This document shows positions 28,054 through 37,643 of a stretch of DNA of 64,000 nucleotides, piece after piece; positions within the stretch are counted from its first letter, which is position 1; each line of letters opens with the position of its first letter. Made by a program: the position numbers and the translations under genes. The notes under the pieces are model-generated. The model had not been told where the DNA came from, made no database searches, and saw nothing but the letters and a program-made list of their open reading frames with translations. The stretch is from CAIWHR01 sp963809965. GTDB taxonomy: Bacteria > Pseudomonadota > Gammaproteobacteria > Burkholderiales > Casimicrobiaceae. The DNA is taken from contig CAWELU010000018.1 in assembly GCA_963809965.1 (NCBI GenBank), positions 1 to 64,000 of the forward strand, given 5' to 3'.

Positions 28054-28990
28054 ATGACTACCCTGCTCATCGCCGACCACAACAACACGTCGCTGCAGGC
28101 TGCGACGCTCAACGCCGCCACGGCTGCAACAAAGATGGGCGGCGATGTCCACGTTTTGATCGCGGGCGCGAATGCCGGCGCGGCGGCGCAAGCGGCGGCG
28201 AGGATTGCGGGTGTGGCCAAGGTGTTGCACGCGGACGCGCCGCATTTCGGCCAGCCGACGGCGGAGAACGTCGCGGCGACGGTGGTCGCGCTCGTCAAGG
28301 CGGGGGGCTACTCGCACGTGCTGGCGCCGGCGACCGGATTCGGCAAGAACGTCGCGCCGCGGGTTGCGGCGTTGCTCGACGTGGCCCAGATCTCGGAGGT
28401 CATGGTGATCGAATCCGCCGACACGTTCGTGCGGCCGATCTACGCCGGCAGCGGCGTTCGCGACCGTGCAGTCGAAGGACCCCGTCAAGGTCATTACGGT
28501 TCGGGCGACGGCCTTCGACGCTGCCGCGATCGGAGGCAGTGCCGCCGTCGAGTCGATTGCCGCCGCGCCGGACACCGGGCTTTCCAAAGTGACCGGTCAG
28601 GAACTGACCAAGTCGGACCGGCCGGAGCTCACCAGCGCGCGCGTCGTCATCTCGGGCGGGCGCGGCGTCGGCAGCGCGGAGAACTTCAAGATGCTCGAAG
28701 CGCTCGCCGGCAAGCTCAATGCCGCCATCGGCGCATCGCGCGCGGCGGTCGATGCCGGCTACGTGCCGAACGACTACCAGATCGGGCAGACCGGGAAGAT
28801 CGTCGCGCCGGACCTGTACATCGCGGTCGGCATTTCCGGTGCAATCCAGCATCTTGCAGGAATGAAGGACAGCAAGGTCATCGTCGCGATTAACAAGGAT
28901 TCCGAAGCGCCGATCTTCCAGATCGCGGACTACGGACTTGTGGGCGATCTGTTCCAGATCCTTCCCGAGCTCACCGCCGCGATCGGTTGA
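28054..28990 (+). CDS. etfA: Electron transfer flavoprotein, alpha subunit, one frameshift
   Basis: ATG 28054 abuts the etfB stop. The N-terminal domain (TLLIADHNNTSLQ, VLHADAPHFGQPTAENVAA, GFGKNVAPRVAALLD) is in one frame up to RPIYAGS. The FAD-binding domain continues in the next: VQSKDPVKVITVRATAF, VISGGRGVGSAENF, GASRAAVDAGYVPNDYQIGQ and LYIAVGISGAIQHLAGMKDS. The bases at 28450-28456 contain one extra G; without it the sequence reads YAGSAFATVQSKD and the gene has 312 codons, the family norm. Since ETF alpha and beta work as an obligate dimer and both otherwise look intact, this is probably a sequence error. It holds FAD and takes electrons from the neighbouring dehydrogenase. Confidence 0.92.
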
Positions 28991-29132
28991 ACCCAGGGCT
29001 CGCATTGCCACGGTTGGCTTGACCCAAGTCGCGCTCTACGACGAACACCCGATACCACCCTGGTCCTCATGTCCGCAGGATTCGACCGGACCCGATATTC
29101 AAACTGTCACCACTACCTGATCCGATACTGCC

Positions 29133-30935
29133 ATGAGCCAATACCAAGCGCCTCTCGCCGAAATGCAGTTCGTGCTCTACGAGCTCGCGGGCCTCGATCA
29201 GGTCGCGCAGTTGCCGGGTTACGAGGAAGCCACTCCGGACGTGGCCACGGCGATTCTCGAGGAGGCGTCGAAGTTCGCGACCAACGTGCTCGATCCGCTG
29301 AACGTGGTCGGTGACCGCGAGGGTGTGCAATTGCAGGAGGACGGCACCGTCCGGACTCCCACCGGCTTCAAGGACGCCTACTGGCAATTCTGTGACAACG
29401 GCTGGAACGGGCTGACCAAGCATCCGGAATTCGGCGGCCAGGGATTGCCCCTGCTGCTCGGGAGCGCGGTCGAGGAGATGTGGCACGCGTCGAACGTGGC
29501 GTTCACGCTGTGCGGAATGCTGACGCAGGGCGCGATCGAGTCGATCGAGCTTCCCGGCTCCGATGCGCTCAAGCGCAAGTTCCTGCCGAATATGGTCGCG
29601 GGCAAATGGGCCGGCACGATGAATCTCACCGAGGCGCAGGCGGGCTCGGATCTCGCCGCGGTGCGCACGAAAGCGGTACCGCAGGGCGACGGCACGTACA
29701 AGATCTTCGGGAACAAGATCTTCATCACCTACGGCGACCACGACTACACCGAGAACATCATCCACCTCGTGCTCGCGCGCACGCCGGCCGCGCCCCAGGG
29801 TGTCAAGGGGATCTCGCTCTTCGTCGTGCCGAAGATCCTGGTCAACGACGACGGCAGTCTAGGTGCAAGAAATGACGTGAAGTGCGTCTCGCTCGAGCAC
29901 AAGCTCGGCATCCACGCGAGCCCGACCGCGGTCCTCGCTTTCGGCGATAACGGTGGGGCGGTAGGCTACCTTGTCGGCGAGGAGACCCGCGGACTCGAGT
30001 ACATGTTCATCATGATGAACCTCGCCCGGTTCTCGGTCGGGATGGAGGGCCTCGGAATTGCCGAGCGCGCCTACCAGCGCGCGGCGGCCTACGCCAAGGA
30101 GCGCGTGCAGGGCAGGGCGGTGGGCCTCGAGAAGGGCGCGCCGACGGGCGCGATCATCGAACACCCCGACATCCGCCGCATGTTGATGACGATGCGCGCG
30201 AACGCGGAGGCAATGCGCGCCGTCGCCTACGTCACCGCCGCCGCAATGGACAACGCTTTCCGGCATCCGGACGGGGAGGCGCGCAAGCGGCACCAGGCGT
30301 TCGTCGATTTCATGATTCCGATCGTCAAGGGATGGTCTACGGAGAACGCGCAGAAGATCACCTCCCTCGGCGTCCAGGTGCACGGCGGGATGGGGTTCAT
30401 CGAGGAAACGGGCGCCGCGCAGTACTACCGCGATTCCCGGATCATGACCATCTACGAGGGAACGACCGGCATCCAGGCGAATGATTTTATCGGCCGCAAG
30501 ACGGCCCGTGACGGCGGTGCCATTGCGCGAATCGTGGCGGGCGAGATGGAGAAGGTAGCGCTGGAACTCGCGAGCAATGCCGACGCCAATCTCAAGGCGA
30601 TCGGCGCGCGACTCACCGAGGGCGTCGCCGCGGCGCGCGCGGCGGCCACGTGGCTAGTGCCGGCGTATGCCGCGCAGCCGCGGGTTGCGCACGCAGTGGC
30701 GGTGCCCTATCTCGAGCTGTGGGGCATCGTCGCCGGCGGCTGGCAGCTTGGTCGCGGGGCGCTCATCGCCGCGTTGCACCTGCGCGAGGGCACCGGCGAT
30801 GCGCGATTCCTTACCGCGAAGATCCATACTGCGCGCTTCTACGCCGACAGCGTGCTGCCGCACGCGGCAGCGATTGCGCGCTCGATCACCGAGGGCGGCG
30901 AAGCTGCGCTGGCGTTGGCCGCTGAGCAGTTCTAG
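29133..30935 (+). CDS. Acyl-CoA dehydrogenase, 600-residue DmdC/long-chain type
   Basis: ATG 29133. The 600-residue protein has an extra N-terminal segment (MSQYQAPLAEMQFVLYELAG) and an extra C-terminal helical domain compared with ~380-residue acyl-CoA dehydrogenases, the form typed as AcdA/DmdC. Landmarks: FGGQGLPLLLGSAVEEMW, NLTEAQAGSDLAAVRTKA, the flavin-contact KIFITYGDHD, LGIHASPTAVLAFGD, and near the end QVHGGMGFIEETGAAQYYRD with RIMTIYEGTTGIQANDFIGRK, where the conserved Glu of YEGTTG is the catalytic base. It oxidises acyl-CoA to 2-enoyl-CoA and hands electrons to EtfAB encoded just upstream. Substrate (long-chain or 3-methylthiopropionyl-CoA) is undecided. Confidence 0.9.
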   Translation: MSQYQAPLAEMQFVLYELAGLDQVAQLPGYEEATPDVATAILEEASKFATNVLDPLNVVGDREGVQLQEDGTVRTPTGFKDAYWQFCDNGWNGLTKHPEFGGQGLPLLLGSAVEEMWHASNVAFTLCGMLTQGAIESIELPGSDALKRKFLPNMVAGKWAGTMNLTEAQAGSDLAAVRTKAVPQGDGTYKIFGNKIFITYGDHDYTENIIHLVLARTPAAPQGVKGISLFVVPKILVNDDGSLGARNDVKCVSLEHKLGIHASPTAVLAFGDNGGAVGYLVGEETRGLEYMFIMMNLARFSVGMEGLGIAERAYQRAAAYAKERVQGRAVGLEKGAPTGAIIEHPDIRRMLMTMRANAEAMRAVAYVTAAAMDNAFRHPDGEARKRHQAFVDFMIPIVKGWSTENAQKITSLGVQVHGGMGFIEETGAAQYYRDSRIMTIYEGTTGIQANDFIGRKTARDGGAIARIVAGEMEKVALELASNADANLKAIGARLTEGVAAARAAATWLVPAYAAQPRVAHAVAVPYLELWGIVAGGWQLGRGALIAALHLREGTGDARFLTAKIHTARFYADSVLPHAAAIARSITEGGEAALALAAEQF

Positions 30936-31018
30936 GTTCGGGTTACTTCGTGACCTGCCCGACTTTTTCGAACGGCTAATTTCTGGAAAGATGGCTCTTC
31001 GACGTGAAGGAAGAGCCG

Positions 31019-32955
31019 ATGAGAAAGAGCCGATTCACCGACGAACAGAGGTGAGGTCCTAGACTTGCTGGAAATTTGAGGTGGGATGCATCCTTCGGTT
31101 TGAACGTTTGGCGGCGCTCAGATCGGACAACCAAAGGGGCATCCCAATGGCAAGGGTACCGGCGTCGGAGACAGACGCGCAAACGGATCGAAGCGACGAT
31201 CAGCGGCGAGAGCGAAGGCATCGAAAAGGAGCGAGCTCGTGCGCGCGGCCGCGCGTTTGATCGTCGAGGAGGCGCTTGAGGAGGAGGTGAGCGACGCGCT
31301 CGGAGCGGGACTATCTACGAGCACGGGGCGAATCTACGAGCACGGTGAAGTCGGGTAGCGGCTATCGCAATGGCTACCGGCTGGGCGACTGACGACCGGC
31401 CGAGGGGGCAATCGAGTATGCGGTGCCGCAGGTTGCCGATCGGGCTGAGCCATTTCGCTCGAAGATCCGCGCAGTGATCAGCGGGCGCTCTGAGGAGCTG
31501 GAACGGCTGGCGGTCGAGATGTATGCGCGCGGGCTGTCGACGCGCGATATCGAGGCGGCGTTTCGCGACGAGACGGGCATCGGTGCTGTCCGCGCTCGGC
31601 GGTCTCGGCGCTGACCGAGCGGCTGTGGGCGGACTACCTGGCGTTTGCGGCGCGCGATCTGGCCGAGTTCGAAGTGATCTACTTGTTTGTCGACGGGATT
31701 GCCGAGCGGCTGCATCTGGGACAGCCGCGAGAGGCGGTGCTCGCCGGTTGGGGCTTCGCCGCCGAAGGCAAGAAGGTGCTGCTCGGGCTGTCGCCGGGGA
31801 CCAAAGAGGACACGGCGAGCTGTCGGGACTTCCTGCGCGATTTGAAGAATCGAAACTTGAGCGATCCGCTGCTCGTCAGCAGCGATGGCGCTCCCGGCCT
31901 GATTCGCGCACTGGAGGAAGCGTGTCCGCGCTCGCTGCGGCAACGATGCCTGGCGCACAAGATGCGCAACCTCGAGGCCAAGGTGCCAATGGAGAAGTGG
32001 CCGGAGGTGAAATCGGCGGCCTGGAGCGCGTACACGGCGGCCAGTCCGAAGCTCGCCGAGCTGTTGCGCGACGAATTCGTGCGCACCTACGAGCGCGAGC
32101 TGCCGGCGGCCACGGCGTGTTTCCTGGACGACTTCGCCGCCTGCATCGCGCATCTGAAGCTGCCCCTTACGCATCGCAACGCGACCCGAACGACCAAATC
32201 TATGGAGCGGCTGTTCGGTGAGGAGCGCCGGCGCTCGAAGGTGATCCCCCCATGCATTCAGCGAACGCGCGGTAATGAGGTTGATGTTCGCCGCATTGCT
32301 GCGCGCTTCGGAATCCTGGCGCGGTATTCGCATCACCGAGTTCGAGGTGCGGCAACTGAACTTGCTACGCCACGAATTGAACGAGCAACTCGGCGCACGC
32401 AAATGCGCCCGTTTCTCAGCCGATCAATCCCGCATCGCACTCTCGAATTTCCAGCGGCCAGGGGACTTGCCCCAAACAGATGGTGGCTCACCTGCGCGAG
32501 GCAGACCGAACCTCGGTCGACGAGCCCGCCAGGAAGAGCAAGGTCAACGAGCAAACTATCTACGCCTGGCGTAAGCACTTCGGGCAGCTGGAGCCTGCCG
32601 ATGTGAAGCGGCTCAAGGCCTTGACTCTGGAGAACGCGAAGCTCAAGAAGCTGCTCGCCGAACGTGACCTCGAGATCGAGGTGATGAAGGACATCAATCG
32701 AAAAAATGGTGAGCCCGCAGGATCGCCGCGAGCAGTGCACCTAAGCTTACGGGCGAGGCATTCCGAAGCAACGCGCCTGCGGGCCGAACGGCATGGCCCG
32801 CTCCACCCTGTCGTACGAGCTGCGGCAGCCGGCGAAGGACGCCCCGGTGCTCGCGGCGGTGCGCCGCCTGTGATCGCAGTACCCACGCTATGGCTATCGC
32901 TGGATTCGGATCTTCCTGTGCCGCGAAGATTTGGCAAGGAGCGCCTCACGGGCCG
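31019..32955 (+). mobile_element. IS3 family element (orfA + orfB remnant) split by an IS256 insertion
   Basis: The first codons of an IS3-type orfA, MRKSRFTDEQ, are at 31019-31048. They stop dead, and the expected continuation, MVAHLREADRTSVDEPARK to KLLAERDLEIEVMK, resumes at 32480 after an IS256-type element. orfA ends beside an A6 run (CGAAAAAATGG), the usual place for -1 frameshifting into orfB. The orfB part shows MVSPQDRREQ, SQYPRYGYRWIRIF and REDLARSASRAE but with stop codons and no DDE region, ending about 32955 where another element begins. It is thus an inactivated, 3'-truncated copy. Confidence 0.65.
31049..32471 (+). mobile_element. IS256 family (Mutator-type) element, frameshifted transposase
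   Basis: Terminal inverted repeats share GCTGGAAATTYGAG (31067-31080, complement at 32444-32458). The flanks ACGAACAG (31041-31048) and CCAAACAG (32472-32479) could be an 8-base target duplication that has drifted. The transposase begins near ATG 31147 and includes the blocks SGYRNGYRLG, VPQVADRAEPFRSKI, AVEMYARGLSTRDIEAAF, LTERLWADYLAFAARDL, YLFVDGIAERL, SSDGAPGLIRALEEACP with RQRCLAHKMRNL, and RTTKSMERLFGEERRRSK. The D-D-E catalytic residues are all visible. They sit in different frames because of extra bases near 31580-31592 and in a C6 run at 32250. Confidence 0.75.
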
Positions 32956-32987
32956 AGTGACCCTGCCTCGATTTGACGTACACCAGG

Positions 32988-33190
32988 CTACGCAGCCATG
33001 AGGCTGGATTCTACGTGCGCCGGGGTCCGGTACCCGATCGACGAATGCAAGCGTCGATGATTGTAGAAGCCTTCGATCCAGTCAACGATGTCGAGTCGCG
33101 CCTGGGCGCGGGTTTCGTAGCGGAGCTGATAGATGCGCTCGACCTTCAGGGTCTTGAAGAAGCTCTCCATCGGTGCCGCCTCAATCGCGG
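32988..33190 (-). pseudogene. IS3 family orfB, C-terminal fragment fused to an IS110 fragment
   Basis: Reading left on the minus strand, MESFFKTLKVERIYQLRYET, then ARLDIVDWIEGFYNHRRLHSS and IGYRTPAHVESSLMAA to the stop at 32988: the last ~65 residues of an IS3 integrase-type transposase, including the catalytic Glu of MESFF. Upstream it is in frame with the N-terminus of an IS110 transposase, so one hybrid ORF is formed. There is no start for the IS3 part of its own. Confidence 0.75.
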
Positions 33191-33584
33191 GGGCCTCCAC
33201 TACGCCCGACTGCAGCTTCGGGATCGCCGTGGCCTCGCCCGACAGGACGGCGCGCGCGGCATTCTCGGCATCCGTCGGGTCGGACTTCCCTCTGAGGCGT
33301 CGCTTCGACCGATCCGCCCGATTGACTTCCAGAACTTCGATGCCGGCGTCGCGCAGAACGCGCGCGAGCCCAGCACCGTAGGTTCCCGTTCCTTCAACGC
33401 CAGCTCGTGTGCACGCTCCGAATGAACGGCTCCACTGAAGAAGCTGCTGGTACCCGTGGAGTCCAGCCGGTGCAATCAAGGTCCCAAGAACCTTACCGAC
33501 ACCGTCAATCACGACACCCACATGGGCGTCGAGGTGAGTATCGACTCCAAGAATGACTTCTCGCCCTTCTTTCGACTGTGCCAT
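33190..33584 (-). pseudogene. IS110 family transposase, N-terminal half only
   Basis: ATG 33584 follows GAGGAG. The product begins with the RuvC-like DEDD motif VILGVDTHLDAHVGVVIDG, then GVEGTGTYGAGLARVLRDAG, VLEVNRADRSKRRLRGKSD and DPTDAENAARAVLSGEA. It matches the IS110 N-terminus to KLQSGVVEA, after which IS3 sequence takes over. The C-terminal transposase_20 domain is gone. The hybrid has no stop at the junction, which suggests an insertion or deletion that joined two elements. Confidence 0.75.
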
Positions 33585-34030
33585 GAGATTCTCCTCGAGT
33601 GAGCTTGGCTCGTCTCGCCGATCCCAGCCGCAGGACAGGACACTCACGGTGCAGCGCAAAGCTCCTATCAGGTCACTGACGCCGGGCCCGGCAACGCACG
33701 GGTGGTCGGCGACAATTATCTTGGCCGGCGTATTGCCTCACCAGAAAATGTTACTCCAGGGTGGTTGTCGCGTGTTTTGTCTTTCAACAACGCTTTTCCC
33801 GCCGCGATGTGCAGGATTTGTCGTCGAATCCGATGTCGTTGTTGGTCTGCGTTGCACGACGCGTGCGCTCGATCGCAATCGACACGCGGGTGCGATGCGA
33901 TGCGCATGGACGTTTTGCGGTGATGGTTGATGCCAAGGCGGGCGAACAAATCGCGTGTAGGCCGTTCTAGACGCCCCGATCTGGTGCATGAGCGCCAAGA
34001 GGGCGACGATTCGTCCCATGCTGCTCGATT
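33585..34030. other. Gene-free stretch between IS fragments
   Basis: About 445 bases. The left half is probably the outer end of the truncated IS110 element, the right half the flank of the integrase-type element. No supported gene. Confidence 0.35.
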
Positions 34031-35548
34031 TCAATGCGCGCTCCTGTTCGCGTTCGCGTGAAGTTCGGTGGGCCGCAGCGTTCCGAAAATAAGTTGCTTG
34101 GTCTGTTCGCTGCGCCACGCTTTCACTCGTCGCTGCAGCGTGCATAGCTGCGCCGTCGTCGAGTAGACATCGGGCATCATCGCAGCAAGCCGATGCATCA
34201 ATTCTTTCGCACTCACCCCGGGATCGCTCTGCAGCCATTGCTCGACGGTGGGCCAAGTATGTTCAAACGGATCTGCGCGGCTTCGCCACCAACGCGGCGC
34301 GGTCGCCCGACGCCGATGCGTCGGTCGCGATTCGCCGCTCTTCCAGGCGGTAGCAAGGCCGCGTACGAAGGCGTCGATATCATGCCCATCCCCCGGTATC
34401 TGGCTAGGCGCGGAGCCGGTGGTCGCGAAGGCTGCCAGTTGCTCTTGCGCTATTCGGATTTCATGCAGCAGCGCCACCGGATCGAGGTTCGAGCATAGTT
34501 GCCGCAATTGCGCCGCGCCCGCGTCGTCGAGGCAGCCCGAAGCCAGCAGCCGCTCGCATGGCGTCGCCGGAGCCGAGTAGCGTTTGGTCACACGGGAACC
34601 CTCGCGGATCTTTGCGATGAGCTTGAACGACGGCTGAAAGAAGTTCACGTACAGTCGCGTAACGGCATAGAGCCGCGCCAGCGCCGCGGTGGCTTCCCGT
34701 CCCTGCAGTCGCCCATAGCCCACCAGACGGCGCACTACCGATCCATTCTTCTGCTCCACCCAAGCCTGGTCGTTCTTGCGATAGGGGCGCGAGCGCGTGA
34801 ACTGCAAATCGTGGGCCCGGCAATAGTCGACTACCGTATCGTTGATGAACGCGCTGTCGTTGTCACCGTTGACCCCGTGCAGCGGGAATGGCAGCTCAGC
34901 GCGTACGTGGGCAAAGCCCTCGATCACCAGGGTCTGTTCCCGCGCCGGCAGGGCGACGCATTCGGTCCAACCCGAGGCCACATCGGTGAGTACCAGGCTG
35001 TGCACGAACGTCCCTTCGGCCACCCCGCCACAATGCTCGACAAAGTCTATCTCGAAGAAACCCGGCTTGACGTCCTTCCAGTCGGCAAAGGTGCGGATCG
35101 GAATGCTCTTGCGCAGCGCGGAGTTGATCGCGCCCCGGTGCCGGCGACCAGCGAACCCTTCCCGACGCGTGGACTCGAGCAGGCGGTCAATGGTTGCCGT
35201 ACTCATCGCCAACAAACGCTGCCGCACGCCGGCGTCCAGCGCGAGATGCCCATGGCGTTCCATCGCCCCGATCAGCAGCGGCTGCGCCGCCTTGAGTCGT
35301 TTGCTGCAAATCCGGTCAGCCGCTTCCCACAGAATGATCAGCGCCTGCCGAACCGCCTCGTCGTAGACACGCTCACGCGGTCGCCTCTCCGTCCGCTTGG
35401 CCGCATTGCCATTCAACACGCGAATCGCGTGCTTTCGGTGATACCCGGTAAGCCGCACGAATTCCTCGAGGATCTTCGGCTTCTCCTTGCCGCTGCTCGC
35501 ACGATAGCGCTGGCCCACTCCTTCGATCAATTCCTTGCGCGTCGCCAT
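34031..35548 (-). CDS. Integrase-catalytic-domain (DDE, rve-type) transposase, intact
   Basis: 505 residues from ATG 35548 with a GGAGG site upstream. The N-terminus (ATRKELIEGVGQRYRASSG, then ILEEFVRLTGYHRKHAIRVL) is a helix-turn-helix DNA-binding segment. The catalytic core carries PGFFEIDFVEHCGG (first Asp), HGVNGDNDSAFINDTVVDY (second Asp) and YRKNDQAWVEQKNGSVVRR (Glu), the spacing usual for retroviral-integrase-like transposases. A C-terminal arm of ~200 residues, rich in Arg, follows. It is one of two intact transposase genes in this IS-rich stretch. Terminal repeats were not identified. It could be called IS481- or ISNCY-like, but I do not fix the family. Confidence 0.8.
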   Translation of the reverse strand: MATRKELIEGVGQRYRASSGKEKPKILEEFVRLTGYHRKHAIRVLNGNAAKRTERRPRERVYDEAVRQALIILWEAADRICSKRLKAAQPLLIGAMERHGHLALDAGVRQRLLAMSTATIDRLLESTRREGFAGRRHRGAINSALRKSIPIRTFADWKDVKPGFFEIDFVEHCGGVAEGTFVHSLVLTDVASGWTECVALPAREQTLVIEGFAHVRAELPFPLHGVNGDNDSAFINDTVVDYCRAHDLQFTRSRPYRKNDQAWVEQKNGSVVRRLVGYGRLQGREATAALARLYAVTRLYVNFFQPSFKLIAKIREGSRVTKRYSAPATPCERLLASGCLDDAGAAQLRQLCSNLDPVALLHEIRIAQEQLAAFATTGSAPSQIPGDGHDIDAFVRGLATAWKSGESRPTHRRRATAPRWWRSRADPFEHTWPTVEQWLQSDPGVSAKELMHRLAAMMPDVYSTTAQLCTLQRRVKAWRSEQTKQLIFGTLRPTELHANANRSAH

Positions 35549-35628
35549 GCTCAGTCGCCTCCGCATTTGGTGCCCCCGGCGTCCGTTCCGACGGGTAGCA
35601 AAATACGTGAGGCACGGCCCGACCCTAG

Positions 35629-36776
35629 TGCTTACCCAACTTAATATGCCTAGGATGTGGTATCCTGCCGTACCTGTCGAGCGCCAGGAGGTGCAGGATG
35701 CCCCGATCGCTGCAGCTGCGTTCGCTCTCGCGGTCCGAGCGGCGTGTGCTGGACCGCAAGCTCAAGGATCTGTCGCTGGCAGCACGCGTCCACCAGCGAT
35801 ACCGGGCGATCGCCGAAGTCGCCAAAGGATGGACCATTCTCGAAGCGGCCGACCGCGTTGGCTGCCACTTCACGGTGGCATACGACTGGGTCCACCGCTT
35901 CAACGACAGCGGTTTTGCGACCTTCGAGCAGGTGGCCAACCCCAAAGGCCGGCCGGCGATCTTGCGCGCGGAGCAATTGCGCGACCTGGTCGAGGTGGCG
36001 CTGTCCAATCCCAGCGAACGGGGACTGCCGTTTTCCAATTGGTCGGTGCCGAAGCTGGCCGAGTACTGTCGCGGCAAGGGGTTGCTGCCAGAGGTGACCG
36101 ATGAATGGGTCCGCCGACTGTTGCGGCGTGAAGGGCTCAGCGCCCAACGCATCCGGACTTGGAAGACCTCGAACGATCCGCGCTTCGACGCTAAAAAAAA
36201 CGCATCCGCCGCCTCTACCGCACCTGTCCGCCGCGCGCCGCGGTAGTGTGCTTCGACGAATGGGGACCGCTCGAGCTGCGCCCCATCGGCGGGGTAGCCT
36301 GGGCCAGGCGCAAGCACCCCGTGCGGCAGCGGGCGACGTACCGCCGCTTGCAGGGCACCGAGCAGTTCTTGGGCTTCTACGACGTGCACGCCGACTGCTT
36401 GGAGGGACTGTTCTCCAAACACAAGCGCGTGGTCGACATCTGCCAAGCCTTCAAACGCTTGCGCGCGTGCTACCCGCGCCGGCCCCTGTACGTCATCTTG
36501 GATAACCTGCACAACGTCCACGACCACCCTACGGTACTCACCCTCATGCGCACACTGCACATCCATCCAGTGTGGACACCGACCGAGGCTTCGTGGCTGA
36601 ACTTGATCGAGCCCCAGTTCGGCGTCCTCAAGCGCTTCACCGTCGCCAATACCGACGATTCCGCACACGTGGTCCGGCGGCGGCGGATCTATCGCTACCT
36701 GCGCTACCGGCACCAGAAAGTCGGAACCGAAGATCATCCGCTACGCCGTATTAGGATGGTTAAGTTGGAACAGCAC
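35629..36776 (+). mobile_element. IS630 family element, complete, flanked by TA duplication
   Basis: The ends are inverted repeats: left GTGCTTACCCAACTTAATAT (35629-35648), right complement GTGCTGTTCCAACTTAACCA (36757-36776). Each end is bounded by TA (35627-35628 and 36777-36778), the target duplication of the Tc1/IS630 superfamily. The transposase stop codon TAG at 36777-36779 is formed partly by the flanking TA. The element has inserted beside the truncated end of an IS1182 gene. Confidence 0.85.
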
Positions 36777-36779
36777 TAG
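35698..36779 (+). CDS. IS630 family transposase, two ORFs joined by a probable programmed -1 frameshift
   Basis: ATG 35698 opens a helix-turn-helix half (SLAARVHQRYRAIAEVAKG, WTILEAADRVGCHFTVAYDW) that stops at 36246. The DDE half, VVCFDEWGPLELRP (first Asp), LYVILDNLHNVHDHP (second Asp), WTPTEASWLNLIEPQFGVLK (Glu), is in the -1 frame. At 36193-36201 the zero frame reads GCT AAA AAA AAC, containing the classic slippery heptamer A AAA AAC. Slipping back one base there gives KKRIRRLYRTCPPRAAVVCF and joins both halves. The fused product has about 360 residues, normal for the family. Programmed frameshifting is known in IS630 members. A sequencing error in the A8 run is the alternative. Confidence 0.8.
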
Positions 36780-36795
36780 TAGCAAAAATCATGAG

Positions 36796-37554
36796 TCAAT
36801 GCGGGGTGCCACTGGGCGGTGTCGGCGGCCGACCGCGCGGAGGTTTGCCATTCTTCTTCGCCCGTCGCGCCGCCAGCTTGGCAGCGTAGGCGGCCTCAGC
36901 TTCGGCCTTGACCCGCGCCTCGATCTTCGCCTTGGCCGCGGCAATCGCCGCCAAGCGCTCTTCTCTGCGGCGCAACTCTTCGGGCAGGCTCATGCCCTCC
37001 GGCAAGTCCTTGGCGTTGGCCGCCTCCGCCCGTTTCATCAGCTCCGCCACCTCGGCCTTGAGCTTGGCCTCCAGCTTCTTGGCGTGGCCGTAACTCATGG
37101 CGCTGTGGCGCGAGGCGTTGGCATGCACCTTGGTCCCGTCCATACTCACCGTGCCCAGCTTCAACATGCCCACCTCGCGGGCGTAGCCCAGCACCTGGAC
37201 GAAGATCGCCTCGATCTGCTTCAGGAAACGCTTGCGGAAACTGTTGATGGTGTCGTGATCCGGATGGGTGTTCGCCGTGACGTAGCGAAAAGCGATCGAG
37301 TCATAGCTCGCCCGTTCCAAGGCCCGGCTGGAGAACGTCCCGGTGGCATAGCCATAGAGCAACAGCGCCACCAGCATCGCCGGGTGGTGGGCATCGCTGC
37401 CGCGACCGGCATAGCTTTGCTCGAGGCCCGACAAATCCAGTTGCTCGACCACGTCGACCACGAACCGCGCCAGATGATCTTCCGGCAGCCACTCCTGCAC
37501 GCTCGGCGGAAACAGAAACTGCGTATCGCGATCAACCGGAACAAAGCGCGCCAT
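36796..37554 (-). pseudogene. IS1182 family transposase, N-terminal ~250 residues
   Basis: From ATG 37554 (or GTG 37566): FVPVDRDTQFLFPPSVQEWL, PEDHLARFVVDVVEQLDLSG, HPAMLVALLLYGYATGTFSS, RALERASYDSIAFRYVTANT, the first catalytic Asp in VSMDGTKVHANASRH, and an Ala/Lys/Glu-rich linker ending in RGRPPTPPSGTPH. The C-terminal half of the DDE domain is absent. The frame ends 20 bases from the right end of the IS630 element, which presumably cut it. Confidence 0.85.
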
Positions 37555-37643
37555 GAATTCACTCACCGAAAGACATCAATGCAATCCAGTGTAGTCAAGA
37601 TTTCCAGAAACGAAAGTCCGACAGGCTGCTAGGATCGTCCGAA

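Noticed and set aside
26932..28587. 551-codon minus-strand open frame
   Set aside because: Antisense to etfB and etfA, rich in Arg/His with no recognisable motif.
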